A stretch of 64,000 nucleotides of DNA from Chrysogorgia sp. JL179-B06 (GCA_035772405.1 JAYKKM010000080.1:906001-970000), one strand, 5' to 3'. Numbered from the stretch's first letter, positions 48,346-61,409 are shown. Numbers and translations: made by a program. Notes: generated from the letters alone by a model not told the origin.

Positions 48346-48844
48346 TGCTAATTTAAAAGAGCTTTTAGCACCTTCTAATCCGTATAAGAACACCAATAAT
48401 CAAGATGCGCTGGGCTGTTATAAGTGTTCAGCTAAGGGTTGTGATTGCTGTAATAACTTTCTTATTACCGGTAACACTTTTCGTTCAGCCAATACTGGGA
48501 AAGTTTACAAGGCTAGATCACGTATATCTCGCAGAATGTGTGGCTTGTGGTTTGCAGGGATAGGTTCTACTGTCAATTTTAAGAGCCGACTTGCAAATTA
48601 CAAATCGCACATAAAGCATAAACGTAGAACTTGCAGTACTGTTAATCACTTTTTGGACTGTCATGGTGTTGATCATTCGGCATTAAAACTTATGTTGATT
48701 GATCAGAGGCATGACAGTCTTAGAGAATGCGAGAATTTAATTCATAGAATGTTGGGTAAGCGGAGTGAAATTCCTCGTGGTCTTGAGGTTCCCGCACACT
48801 TTATTTCGCGGCTCCTCGTGTTCTTTCATAATATTACTATCTAA
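48346..48844 (+). pseudogene. P5 GIY-YIG endonuclease, chimeric C-terminus
   Basis: Reads NANLKELLAPS, the Cys cluster, ITGNTFRSANTGKVYKARSR, then (after a small shift near 48520) CGLWFAGIGSTVNFKSRL and VNHFLDCHGVDHSALKLMLI. After LRECEN it is replaced by LIHRMLGKRSEIPRGLEVPA from a different repeat. Compared with 46974-47480 it lost the segment KSLSCSSANVVYL to deletion and change, so the GIY part is gone. Confidence 0.7.
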
Positions 48845-48860
48845 AAAGCGAACAAGCATC

Positions 48861-48939
48861 TATATGGCGAGTTCTTTGAAAAAAACAAATTTAAACAAAC
48901 CCGAAACAATCAAGAGGCAGATTTGGAGCAAGTCTATGA
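48861..48939. other. Short spacer, no gene recognised
   Basis: AT-rich link between P5 and P6. Confidence 0.4.
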
Positions 48940-49155
48940 AATAGTGTGTAAGTTGTCTAACGTTTCGATAGGCCCTTCGGTCAGAGAATAAAACGTAAAG
49001 TGAAATAATAACTATGATTATTTCACTTTATGTTTCACTCTCTGACGAAGAGCCTTCGCTCGAAACGTTAGACAACTTACACGCTATTTCGGCAGTACAC
49101 CAACCTTTTTATACATTTTGATTTATATTTTTACACTGCCTACGCAGCACAACAC
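48940..49155. mobile_element. Palindromic Penelope-like family P6 terminal fragment
   Basis: GTGTAAGTTGTCTAACGTTTCG (48949 onwards) faces CGAAACGTTAGACAACTTAC, and AAGTGAAATAATAACTATGA marks the centre. The right end has ACACTGCCTACGCAGCAC, related to the P1 terminus. The plus half has a good ribozyme core; the minus half has a disrupted one (CTGACCGA). Confidence 0.65.
49036..49074 (+). ncRNA. Hammerhead motif, family P6
   Basis: CTGACGA (49042-49048), stem II GAGC/GCTC with loop CTTC and one extra A, GAA (49062-49064), minimal stem III ACGT, cleavage triplet GUU, stem I TCT/AGA. Confidence 0.55.
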
Positions 49156-49618
49156 GTTTTATCACCTGTTGAAAAGCATCAAGTTATGACTAGTAAGTGA
49201 CTTTACGCGAATTAACTATATGTTCTATGGCAAATGCAGAAATGCTTAACTACATTTATGGTTATATACTAGGGTGGTCCATATATGCAATGCGCATATA
49301 ATAGTTTTCGGTCGACAAATATATTTTGTCGGTCGACAAATATATTTTGTCGGTCGACAAATTTGTCAGTCAATATATTTTGACCTCGCAGCATAAATAA
49401 ATAAATAATAAATACGTTGTTGTTGCGATTGATATTTCGAAATCCCACGAATAACGTCGTTTGCCTTTTGGAAAGTATCTCTATATATACGTTGTGACCG
49501 TCGATCACAAAATCGAATTTACTGTTCCAGGATTGACAGTTTGCCATGTATAATTTCTTCTGCATGAATGCTCTTCTGGCTGTAGTGTATACCAAATACT
49601 AAATATTTACATATTTTG
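49156..49618 (-). other. Hypothetical 108-aa frame (49269-49595) over a 21-bp tandem
   Basis: The minus-strand frame begins MVYTTARRAFMQKKLYMANC and ends in a 7-residue repeat (QNIFVDR) produced by three copies of a 21-bp DNA tandem at 49309-49370 (GTCGGTCGACAAATATATTT). I recognise no domain in the first 70 residues. It may be a chance frame or an old element fragment. Confidence 0.2.
49309..49370. repeat. 21-bp tandem repeat, three copies
   Basis: GTCGGTCGACAAATATATTT units; each carries the palindrome GGTCGAC(C) and an AT-rich half. Confidence 0.8.
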
Positions 49619-49690
49619 AATTTCACGGGAACCTTGGGACCACGAGGAATTTCACTCCGCTTACCCAACATTCTATGAGAGCTGGGATGG
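49619..49690 (-). repeat. Fragment shared with the P5 chimeric end
   Basis: Reverse complement of about 48755-48812: ATGTTGGGTAAGCGGAGTGA and AATTCCTCGTGGTC are shared. Confidence 0.7.
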
Positions 49691-49869
49691 TAACGACCCT
49701 TCGGGATGGTAACGACCATTCACGAAAGGGAAAATTGCACCGGCGACCAGAATATCCAGATAGCGTGAAGTGCGCGTGGGGCCAGAGCGCTCAAACTGCC
49801 ACAATGGTAGCGAGCGTTGCATTGTTGCTAAAGGACACCCACGCCCTACTTCACAGAGCGCTCAACAAA

Positions 49870-49950
49870 GAAAAGGTGGTAAACTGCCAATAATTTAGTG
49901 ACGAGATACTGACGTTTCGAGCGCAGCTCTTCATCAGAGTAAGATATATA
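49870..49950 (-). mobile_element. Penelope-like family P1 terminal fragment
   Basis: AAAGGTGGTAAACTGCCAAT and GTGACGAGATACTGACGTTT as in P1. It lacks the AGCAAAGTG outer end. Confidence 0.65.
49905..49943 (-). ncRNA. Hammerhead motif, P1-like variant
   Basis: On the minus strand TACT, CTGATGA, A, GAGC-TGC-GCTC, GAAACGTC, AGTA. Stem II differs from other P1 copies (GAGC/GCTC instead of GGGC/GCTC) yet still pairs, a compensated state that suggests past selection. Confidence 0.6.
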
Positions 49951-50755
49951 TGTACTATTTACAACATGAGCGGCCGTGTTGGCGAGAGTTTGTATATTCG
50001 ATACAACACGGACGCGAATTGTTTTCATTTTTATAATTCTTTCCGTTAACCCTCACTGAAATAACCCATTGTTTTTGGCAGACAACTTATGTAATTACAC
50101 ATGCAAATTAGTTTGAGAAAGCCGTGAGGTTCTGGTTCGTTAAAAACTAAGCATGCTTTGAAAAGTTTTCCTGCTCTGATAGAACGATTCTGATCGAAGA
50201 AATTTCATGAGAAACTTAACAGAAGCCCGAAGCCTTTAATTATGATATCTCGCTTTTCGTCATAAACCGCAATCAATCAAGATTTAAATTGCATGCGAAG
50301 AAATGCATGTGAATTTATCGTCCATATCGAATCTATCGGCAGGTATAAAGAATGTTTGATTTGTGAAGTGTATTCGTCAATATCTTGTCAGTGCTGACAT
50401 TTGTTGTCTCTCGGCCTTTTAATGATGCTGTTTGTATTGATATTTCAGGATTCTGACTTGGAAACCTCGTATAGATCAGAGATTGAATAGAATGCGGTAC
50501 CAGAAGCTATAAGCAGCGTTGAAGTATGTTTTTACGTGGACTAATAATTGTTTTATATTAAATAAATATTTGCAATAAAATTGTCATGATTCTGTTTTGA
50601 AAAGCTATATATTTAGTGTTTTATAGTTAATTTATGGTATCCAGTGTAGCTAAGTATAAGCTTTTCAGTTTATTGCTTTTACACATACAGAAATAACAGA
50701 ATAATAGCTAGGTTTATTAGTATTCTGTATCAGATGATACAGATATATATATTCA
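49951..50755. other. AT-rich sequence, no gene recognised
   Basis: Contains an inverted pair CGTGTTGGCGAGAG/CGATACAACACGGACGCG but no RNA, domain or clear element. Confidence 0.4.
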
Positions 50756-50978
<223 letters not shown>

Positions 50979-51320
50979 CCAGATAGATAGATAGATATAT
51001 AGATACTTTATTGTGTGTTCCCCTAAGGGCTTTTCAACACTCAATTATACATTGACTAAATATTAAACTATTTAAAATTAAACAATTTATATAATAATAT
51101 GTACAGTATATCGACTATATTTACAATGTTGTATTTAAAGATTAAATAAGTAAAATGTAATGTTGACTATATACACTATATACACTTTTGACTTTATATG
51201 TTTACAATACGTATTTGGAGATATACGTACTTGGAGATATACACAATATATCCAGCATGTCAATAGTGTATTATTATATATACTCAATAAACTGTATAAA
51301 ATATACACTATATAGATGAC
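50979..51320 (-). mobile_element. Possible non-LTR/SINE 3' tail plus AT-rich tandem sequence
   Basis: On the minus strand AAAAGCCCTTAGGGGAACAC, then ACAATAAAGTATCTATATAT and CTATCTATCTGG: a polyadenylation-like signal with a TATC tail. The rest (51046-51320) is AT-rich with repeated CTATATACACT motifs. Family not assigned. Confidence 0.4.
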
Positions 51321-51560
51321 CTATATAAAGTGTATATTCGCCAATCGTATACTTTGAACGTTATCTCGATCTATAGCCTCCTCCGCAGGCAACTCTGTGG
51401 CTTCTTTTTCCGAGTCAAATAGCTCCAAGGCTGTGCGAGCAATGTTATGGTTGGGATATTTGCAGCTATTCTCAAAGTATTTAACCGTTTTTAATTCTAA
51501 AAACAGATTTGAAATTAGTGAGTCTAAATACATAACACACGTACCTATTATGTTACGCAA
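51321..51560 (-). CDS. Hypothetical 79-aa frame, unrecognised
   Basis: Minus strand. After a hydrophobic start it reads LKTVKYFENSCKYPNHNIAR and TALELFDSEKEATELPAEEA, and ends at the stop after ANIHFI. The composition is more protein-like than the repeat frames around it (balanced charge, few AT-biased residues), so it could be an exon or an element remnant. No domain, no neighbouring coding sequence and no promoter were recognised. Confidence 0.25.
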   Translation of the reverse strand: MRNIIGTCVMYLDSLISNLFLELKTVKYFENSCKYPNHNIARTALELFDSEKEATELPAEEAIDRDNVQSIRLANIHFI

Positions 51561-51717
51561 ACGTCTATACCCTTCGTAAAGACCTCTTTATGTAGTTCGT
51601 CAGATCACTGACAAATCGCGAATGGAGGATATAACTTTCTACCAAAATATTATCCGATTCAAACGGATCACCCACTTTTTATTTCGACGCAGATTAGCAG
51701 ACAAGGCAAGGAAAGAT

Positions 51718-51886
51718 ATCACCAGCATCTTGAAAGATTTCGGGCTAAACATTACTGCACAAACTACTTAAAAACCGTAAACTTTCTTGACGTGACATTC
51801 GACCTGACAAACACATTTTGGCACATTCAAGCCATACCGAAAACCGAACAACGAGCCACTATACATTCACCACCAATCCAGCAATC
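51718..51886 (+). pseudogene. Penelope-type RT fragment cut by the M block
   Basis: Reads KARKDITSILKDFGLNITAQ, a stop, then KTVNFLDVTFDLTN. After a frameshift near 51820 it continues KPYRKPNNEPLYIHHQSSN, which ends at the first base of M copy 5. The FLDVTFDL and YRKPN..P.YIH pattern is the late RT region of Penelope-like proteins. Only about 55 codons survive. 51580-51717 upstream shows nothing recognisable. Confidence 0.65.
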
Positions 51887-52844
51887 CATACATGTCCAAT
51901 ACCTATACACAAGGTCCAATGGACAAATCACATTTCCATTGGAAATGTGATTTGTCCAATGGATACAAGGTGCAATGGACAAATCACATTTCCATTGGAA
52001 ATATGACTTGTCCAATGGATCCAATGGACCATTGGAAACTGCGTTTTCCAATGGACATTTTCCAATGGACCATTGCACACTACCTTTCCCAATGGACATA
52101 AACTTGCCCAATGGATCCAATGGACAATAGCCTTTTCCAATGGACATAAACTTGTCCAATGGATCCAATGGACAATGTATTTTCCAGACCCCATGTCGAG
52201 GATAGTATGTCATTAATACACCTCATGCAGGGAATAGTCTCAGCCGCCAGACTCCGATTGTCCAATGGATCCAATGGATCCAATGGACCATTGGACACTG
52301 CGTTGTCCAATGGATCCAATGGATCCAATGGACCATTGGACACTGCGTTGTCCAATGGACATTTTCCAATGGACCATTGCACACTGCCTTTTCCAATGGA
52401 CATAATAAACACATTTTTGCAATGGACCCCCATGCATGTCGAGGATAGTATGTCATTAATACACCTCATGCAGGGAATAGTCTCAGCCCCATAGTCCGAT
52501 TGTCCAATGGATCCAATGGATCCAATGGACCATTGGACACTGCGTTGTCCAATGGACATTTTCCAATGGACCATTGCATTGCACACTGCCTTTTCCAATG
52601 GACATAAATTTGTCCAATGGACACTACAGTATAGTATTGCGCCGTTCTCAACAAAAAAACACGCAACATATCACTACAATATACTTAGTGTGCACTCCAC
52701 TGACCCATATATGATCGTTATATAACCATTACATGTAAGTGGTCGGTTGTATAACTATTATATATGGGTCAGTGGAACACGCCCATCGTGGAAATCAGCT
52801 TTTGTTGACGTTGCAAGCGTGTTTAAATAAAGTTATCTATCTAT
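51887..52844 (+). repeat. M block, copy 5
   Basis: Same block as 6571-7524 with the same first base and one 4-bp insertion (CCCCATGCATGTCGAGG, about 52435). The hairpin is at 52696-52776. Confidence 0.9.
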
Positions 52845-55800
52845 AGTATTGCGCCGTTCTTGATAAAACACGCAATATATCACTCACTACACTAATATAG
52901 TATTGCGCCGTTCTTGATAAAACACGCAACATATCACTACAGTATAGTATTGCGCCGTTCTTGATAAAACACGCAGCATATATCACTACAATATAGTATT
53001 GCGCGGCCGTTCTTGATAAAACACGCAACATATCACTACAATATAGTATTGCGCCGTTCTTGATAAAACACGCAACATATCACTACAATATAGTATTGCG
53101 CCGTTCTTGATAAAACACGCAACATATCACTACAATATAGTATTGCGCCGTTCTTGATACGCAACATATCACTACAATATAGTATTGCGCCGTTCTTGAT
53201 AAAACACGCAACATATCACTACAATATAGTATTGCGCCGTTCTTGATAAAACACGCAACATATCACTACAATATAGTATTGCAACCGTTCTTGATAAAAC
53301 ACGCAACATATCACTACAATATAGTATTGCGCCGTTCTTGATAAAACACGCAACATATCACTACAATATAGTATTGCACCGTTCTTGATAAAACACGCAA
53401 TATATCACTACAAGATAGTATTGCGCCGTTCTTGATAAAACACGCAATATATCACTACAATATAGTATTGCGCCGTTCTTGATAAAACACGCAACATATC
53501 ACTACAATATAGTATTGCGCCGTTCTTGATAAAACACGCAACATATCACTACAATATAGTATTGCACCGTTCTTGATAAAACACGCAACATATCATTACA
53601 ATATAGTATTGCACCGTTCTTGATAAAACACGCAACATATCACTACAATATAGTATTGCGCCGTTCTTGATAAAACACGCAATATATCACTACAATATAG
53701 TATTGCACCGTTCTTGATAAAACACGCAATATATCACTATAATATAGTATTGCGCCGTTCTTGATAAAACACGCAATATATCACTACAATATAGTATTGC
53801 ACCGTTCTTGATAAAACACGCAATATATCACTACAATATAGTATTGCACCGTTCTTGATAAAACACGCAATATATCACTACAATATAGTATTGCGCCGTT
53901 CTTGATAAAACACGCAATATATCACTACAATATAGTATTGCGCCGTTCTTGATAAAACACGCAACATATCACTACAAATATAGTATTGCACCGTTCTTGA
54001 TAAAACACGCAACATATTATCACTACAATATAGTATTGCGCCGTTCTTGATAAAACACGCAACATATCACTACAATATAGTATTGCGCCGTTCTTGATAA
54101 AACACGCAACATATATCACTACAATATAGTATTGCACCGTTCTTGATAAAACACGCAACATATCATTACAATATAGTATTGCACCGTTCTTGATAAAACA
54201 CGCAACATATCACTACAATATAGTATTGCGCCGTTCTTGATAAAACACGCAATATATCACTACAATATAGTATTGCGCCGTTCTTGATAAAACACGCAAC
54301 ATATCACTACAATATAGTATTGCACCGTTCTTGATAAAACACGCAATATATCACTACAATATAGTATTGCGCCGTTCTTGATAAAACACGCAATATATCA
54401 CTACAATATAGTATTGCGCCGTTCTTGATAAAACACGTAATATATCACTACAATATAGTATTGCGCCGTTCTTGATAAAACACGCAACATATCACTACAA
54501 TATAGTATTGCACCGTTCTTGATAAAACACGCAACATATCACTACAATATAGTATTGCGCCGTTCTTGATAAAACACGCAATATATCACTACAATATAGT
54601 ATTGCGCCGTTCTTGATAAAACACGCAATATATCACTACAATATAGTATTGCGCCGTTCTTGATAAAACACGCAATATATCACTACAATATAGTATTGCG
54701 CCGTTCTTGATAAAACACGCAACATATCACTACAATATAGTATTGCGCCGTTCTTGATAAAACACGCAACATATATCACTACAATATAGTATTGCACCGT
54801 TCTTGATAAAACACGCAACATATCACTACAATATAGTATTGCGCCGTTCTTGATAAAACACGCAATATATCACTACAATATAGTATTGCGCCGTTCTTGA
54901 TAAAACACGCAACATATCACTACAATATAGTATTGCACCGTTCTTGATAAAACACGCAATATATCACTACAATATAGTATTGCGCCGTTCTTGATAAAAC
55001 ACGCAATATATCACTACAATATAGTATTGCGCCGTTCTTGATAAAACACGCAATATATCACTACAATATAGTATTGCGCGCGCCACGCAACATATCACTA
55101 CAATATAGTATTGCACCGTTCTTGATAAAACACGCAACATATCACTACAATATAGTATTGCGCCGTTCTTGATAAAACACGCAATATATCACTACAATAT
55201 AGTATTGCACCGTTCTTGATAAAACACGCAATATATCACTACAATATAGTATTGCGCCGTTCTTGATAAAACACGCAATATATCACTATAATATAGTATT
55301 AATGCGCCGTTCTTGATAAAACACGCAATATATCACTACAATATAGTATTGCACCGTTCTTGATAAAACACGCAATATATCACTACAATATAGTATTAAT
55401 GCGCCGTTCTTGATAAAACACGCAATATATCACTACAATATAGTATTAATGCGCCGTTCTTGATAAAACACGCAATATATCACTACAATATAGTATTAAT
55501 GCGCCGTTCTTGATAAAACACGCAATATATCACTACAATATAGTATTAATGCGCCGTTCTTGATAAAACACGCAATATATCACTACAATATAGTATTGCG
55601 CCGTTCTTGATAAAACACGCAATATATCACTATAATATAGTATTAATGCGCCGTTCTTGATAAAACACGCAATATATCACTACAATATAGTATTGCGGCG
55701 TTCTTGATAAAACACGCAATATATCACTACAATATAGTATTAATTGCGCCGTTCTTGATAAAACACGCAACATATCATTACAATATAGTATTGCGCCGTT

Positions 55801-56027
55801 CTTGATAAAACACGCAATATATCACTACAATATAGTGTTGCGCCGTTCTTGATAAAACACGCAATATATCACTACAATATAGTATTGCGCCGTTCTTGAT
55901 AAAACACGCAATATATCACTACAATATAGTATTGCGCCGTTCTTGATAAAACACGCAATATATCACTACAATATAGTATTGCGCCGTTCTTGATAAAACA
56001 CGCAACATATCACTACAATATAGTATT
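52845..56027 (-). repeat. 47-bp satellite array A, copy 5 (about 68 monomers)
   Basis: Same ordered variants as copy 2, including the TTGATACGCAAC junction (about 53155) and a GCGCGCGCCACGCAAC variant of the short monomer (about 55077). A local expansion of the TATTAATGCGCC variant monomer lies at 55300-55660: six copies against one elsewhere. Confidence 0.95.
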
Positions 56028-56556
56028 CTTTAAACTTGGGAGTTCAGCGTCCGCCGCGGTGTACATACATAAACAGTAGGTGTAATATACTGTGCTCCTT
56101 GCGGGGCTAAATTGCAGAATACCCGTCCACTGTCACTGTTCTTTTGTGTTCGTATATTATGTTGTATGCTTCTTTATCGTACTCAAATAAGCCAGCCAAA
56201 ATACCAATACATTATGTTGTTATGGTTCGTTCTCATAGAGGCTAGGTCATTGCGTATAAACGCGAACGATTCCTATAAAAACTATGACAATAACAATGTT
56301 TATTGCCTCGTTCTTTAAAAACCTTATTTGACTTACACACGCGAAATGTTATGTAAAAACCTGTACCCATATATTCATAATCAACTTTATTCACAGTCAT
56401 TGACTGTTGCCTCGTTCTACGGTAAAAACCCAGTAAAGCGCAATAATAATACTAACTAGGAGTAATCAAAGATTATGTAAGTGCGTTCTACGCATGAGCA
56501 AATGGTGAATGAAGATTTGTTTACAAACATCACGGTGTACAATAAACAGTAGGTGT

Positions 56557-56637
56557 GGATTCTCGTCAGCCTCAAAGAGATAAGGAAACTTCTCGACGTT
56601 TCAAGCCAAGACCCTTCGTCAGGAGAGTTCGTGTTTC
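56557..56637 (-). ncRNA. Hammerhead-like insert of unit U (copy 5)
   Basis: Same sequence as 10888-10968. Confidence 0.4.
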
Positions 56638-57360
56638 AATATACTGTGCTCCTTGCGCGCCTAAATTGCAGAATACCCGTCCACTGTCACTGTTCTTTTG
56701 TGTTCGTATATTATGTAGTTTGCTTCTTAATCGTACTCAAATAAGCCAGCCAAAATACCAATACATTATGTTGTTATGGTTCGTTCTCATAGAGGCTAGG
56801 TCATTGCGTATTTTCAAAATCTTCTCAGTAAAGAAATCGGCCAAATCAGTTGCCACGTTTACTTTGGTTTCGAGGATGGCAGTTTCTGTTCAGCCTTCCG
56901 ATGCATGACCTTATCATATTTGAAAAGAGCCCCTCGTATTTGAAAAGAGCCCCTACACCCTTCTCGTGTAACTAATCCCTAGGTGATACATATGTCACCA
57001 TCATTACGTTGCTTGAAAAATATCAAAGCCGCAACTTGCCAGTTATTTTTATTCACTGTTGACCCTCCCAAGAGCGAAGACGAACACAATTAAGATAGCT
57101 GAAAATACTGACGAACGCAACATTGAGGCGGTCTGCAGCAATGCTATGATGTGGATATTGATTGGTCTTTGGTACCAACAAAGTTGCACAATGTGAGTAT
57201 TTCCTGGACCCAGGTTCTTTTTAATTTACATCCATTTATAGCTTCATAATAGCTGTTATTGGAAAAAGATGGGATGAGCTTTTAAGTTATTTATGGCGCC
57301 AAAACACAGCTGTGCAATACTATTTTCTTAATAGGTTTGTGAAATATGGGCCAAGACCCG

Positions 57361-57401
57361 TTAGGGTTAGAAAACTCGTTAGGCGGGGGGTTAGGGTTAG
57401 G
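57361..57401 (+). repeat. Interstitial telomere-like TTAGGG motifs (copy 5)
   Basis: Same block as 11692-11732. Confidence 0.7.
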
Positions 57402-58270
57402 ATAAAAGTTGTTTCGGGTTAGCCAATATTTGACAATTAAGGATAATCGTGAATCTCATGTGAGAGACTATGTTGGCCAACTGCCAAGAACATGAAGCAA
57501 AAAAAACCACGGTTTTGATTGGCATTATATCGTTGGTGGCTTATACAATGGGACATGCGTCCCTCACAGTTAAAGAAGCCTGGAATGAACCAGTTGTAAT
57601 TTAGGTGAGCACATGAATCAGAATAAACGTCATAAAATTACATTTGTGTTGCGTTAATTTTTGTTGCGTTCTCTTATATTGTTTTGGGAAAACATTCTAA
57701 CAAAACTATTTAATGTATTTTTATATCAGCAATGTTTAACACCGTGTTAACGTTCTGCATATTGGAACTAGCGAGTATCGTCGCGTCGGTCAATCCTGTC
57801 CTAGTTTAACTGCCTTCACTGACTTACCGGTAACTCTCTATACAAAAACGTAATAATTAATACACTTCGCTTTTACGCCATTTTACACCACATCGTCAAT
57901 ATTTATAACGCGCATAAACAATGAAATGAAACTACACTGTGTAAATCGGTTTTAATCATTCACATATATATTATGCACCATATTATATACCATGTACTCT
58001 TCTCTACTCTCTAGTCAGTCACTCATGTGCAAAAACTCTTGCTCACTGCACATTATATATTTGAGAATTGAGGGGATTAACTGAAATCGCGTTGGCGGTG
58101 GTCGCGCCATTTCACAACGTGGCGTCGCTTACTGTTCAAGAGTATTCGTGTAAAACGCGTAAAAGTAAATCTTATTTGCGTTGCCTAACGTTTTTTTATA
58201 AAAAATGAAGTTCGCGGACGATCTTTAGTAGACCCGCTGTAACTCATGTTATTGACCAATTTAGCAAAAA

Positions 58271-58832
58271 ATGGCACCGTGAATCTCACCGGGAAAATGA
58301 CACCGGTAAAAATGGCACTAAATAAAACAAACTAAATAATTAAAAAGACTATATAATGTTAAAATAGAAATCTGGTTCCTTCCAACACCTCTCAAAAACT
58401 CTCTAACGACCTTCCAATCATAAAGTTTCAATCATATGAAACTTTCATCGTATTTATGAGCTTTCTAGAAATCATTATCATAGCAACCTAGTATTTCATT
58501 GGTTGTTTTAAAAGCATCAGTGCAACGTATCAGTGCAACATAATTGTATCAACATAATTGTATCATTCAAAGCATCAGTGCAATCAAGTATATTGGAATT
58601 TGCTAAATTAATGGCAATAACTTATTGAGATGCTAATTCTATAGAAATTCACAATTGAAAGGTATGCATAACTCATTTAATGGTATGTTTTTCGCCGAAA
58701 ATGTGTAGCGAAAATTACAGTTTGAGTTTCATGGGTAGTGCCATTTTTTCCGTGTCACTCATTATTCCAGTGCCATTTTTACGGTTGCCATTTCTTCCGG
58801 TGACATTTTTACCGGTGTCATTCCGCTCACCG
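58271..58832. mobile_element. MITE with clustered subterminal repeats (copy 5)
   Basis: Same element as 12603-13164. Confidence 0.55.
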
Positions 58833-60555
58833 TTTATCACACTGTGTTACCAGGCACAGTGTGGTAGAGTTTGAGTAACTGTCGTCGGTCGTGGTCGATA
58901 AATATTATTTTTAACGTTAATGTAACGCAACGTAGTGTAATATAACACTACAGCTGTGCCTCAAACGTATATGAAATGGCTTGAAAATACGTCCACTTTC
59001 CATTATCTAATAAACTGTGCCGACGATATAAACATTTAATACGCTGCATCCAGGCATACTTTGTTTGTAGGATAAACTCACCGTGTAATATTAACTGGTG
59101 TAACCATCATATAAATGAATGTTTTAAACGGTAAAAAAATACCTTGGCCAAGGTTATTATCTATGTTTTATGTTGTTTGCATTTTTTTCATGCGGTGAAA
59201 TTTTTTCTGATTTTCCCATACACTTTTCAAAAATAACAATTTCGTTTAAATAATTAAGTAAAACAGTTAAAAGACTCCAAGTTATCAACTGCGACTTTTT
59301 TATTACGACCTACTCATTCCATTGAGTTCTAGTAGTGTATTTGCCTGAGATAAACTAGAGTCCAGACCAAAACCAACCAATGCTCGCCGCTACAAATTTA
59401 GTTTGACTCTAGCTTTGACGTTTAAAACCAAGGTCCAAAGTCGAAGTTTTACTATTCAACACCATAACTCCATAAGTTTGACGTTTCGACCATACATTAC
59501 TATAAAGGCGTCACCCCTACTGCCGCTACACTTCCTAATTATAAGCTCTGCCTCAAGCGTATATGAAATGACTTGAAAATACGTCCCCTTTCCATAATTC
59601 CATGATCTAATAAACTGTGCCGACGATCCAGGCATACGTTGTTTCTAGGATTAATTTAAAACCCCTTACCGTGTAATATTAACTGCTGTAACCATCATAT
59701 AAATGAATGTTTTAAATTCAATCCCGAAACATGTCATTTTGCCGCATGGAATACCTTGGCCAAGGTTTATTAGCGCACGCTGAGAGCCTTGCAAAAATAT
59801 GTCATCAGTATCGGCGGCATCAAAAAGCGCATGGTTATTATTATATCTATGTTTTATGTTGTTTTGATTTTTCTGATGCCTACCATTCTCCGCCTTTATT
59901 TACCAAATTTATAATTTATTTTTAAACTTGGCATCCGCCAGCCAACTCAGTGACCGACATGTTAATTCGCTTCCATATCATTTTCTTCTCGGTAGATGAG
60001 CAATCTGAACTCACCATTCGATTCCTCATACAATTCTGCGTACAATAACATGCAATTCGCCCTTTCAATTTTCAAACTACTATTTATTTGAAATTTTTCA
60101 ACTTCCGTTATGTAGCGCGCGCTTGTTGACTCAGTGACAGACATGTTAATTCGCTTCCATATCAGTTTCTGCTCAGTAGATGAGCAATCTGAGCACACCA
60201 TTCGATTCCTCATATAATTCTGCGTACAATAACATGCACTTCGCCCTTTCAATTTTCAAACTACTATTTATTTGAAATTTTTCAACTTCCGTTATGTAGC
60301 GCGCGCTTCTTGACCCAGTGACAGACGGAGTGTTAATTCGCTTCCATATCATTTTCTGCTCGGTAGATGAGCAATTTAATTCGCTTCCATATCATTTTCT
60401 GCTCGGTAGATGAGCAATCTGAACACACCATTCGATTCCTTATACAATAATGCGTGCAATAACATGCAATTCGCCCGTTCAATTTTCAAACTACTATTTA
60501 TTTGAAATTTTTCAAATTATTCCAACACTCGAAATTTTCCTTCACCATAAATCCT

Positions 60556-60738
<183 letters not shown>

Positions 60739-60776
60739 ATAGCAAAGTGAAAAGAGATTATCACTCTCGCTTCGCG

Positions 60777-60857
<81 letters not shown>

Positions 60858-60862
<5 letters not shown>

Positions 60863-61054
60863 GAAATAGAAAACATTTTCCGTGTTTACATACAGTTATA
60901 TAAACACGAGTGGAAGTTTGGGAGAACGAGAAATCATAGTGGGAACACGAGCCCGTAGGGCGAGTGTTTCCACGCGATTTTGAGTTCTCCCAAACTTCCA
61001 CGATTGTTTATATAACGTATGGGAACACGGATAAAAATGTTTTCTATTTCTTTT
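60858..61054. mobile_element. Foldback MITE (copy 5)
   Basis: Same element as 15266-15462. Confidence 0.7.
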
Positions 61055-61334
61055 ATAAAATAACCCGTAGAAAGCAAATAAAATGTACAAATATCTTTTT
61101 TATCAACGCGTAAATTCTCCTTACTGCGTATGATGGCGCCGTGATGTCTAATTGATGGCGTACGATGGCTAATTGATGGCGTATGATGGCTAATTGATGG
61201 CGTAGGATGGCTAATTGATGGCATATGATGGCTAATTGATGGCGTATCACGATGGCGTAATCCATCCATGTTATATAGCCTGATATAAACACGGTAACTG
61301 ACCAATCACAGCGTGCGTAAGACACAACTTATTT

Positions 61335-61409
<75 letters not shown>

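Larger units (their letters stand above)
47484..48860 (+). mobile_element. Penelope-like retroelement P5, plus-strand half of a head-to-head pair
   Basis: Starts within the RT and runs to the endonuclease. From 48320 to 48745 it is the inverted copy of 47483-46990. At about 48746, right after the codons for ECEN, the sequence switches to another repeat that recurs inverted at 49620-49684. Confidence 0.75.

Noticed and set aside
48950..48992. Hammerhead on the minus strand of P6
   Set aside because: The core reads CTGACCGA, with an extra base that breaks the consensus.
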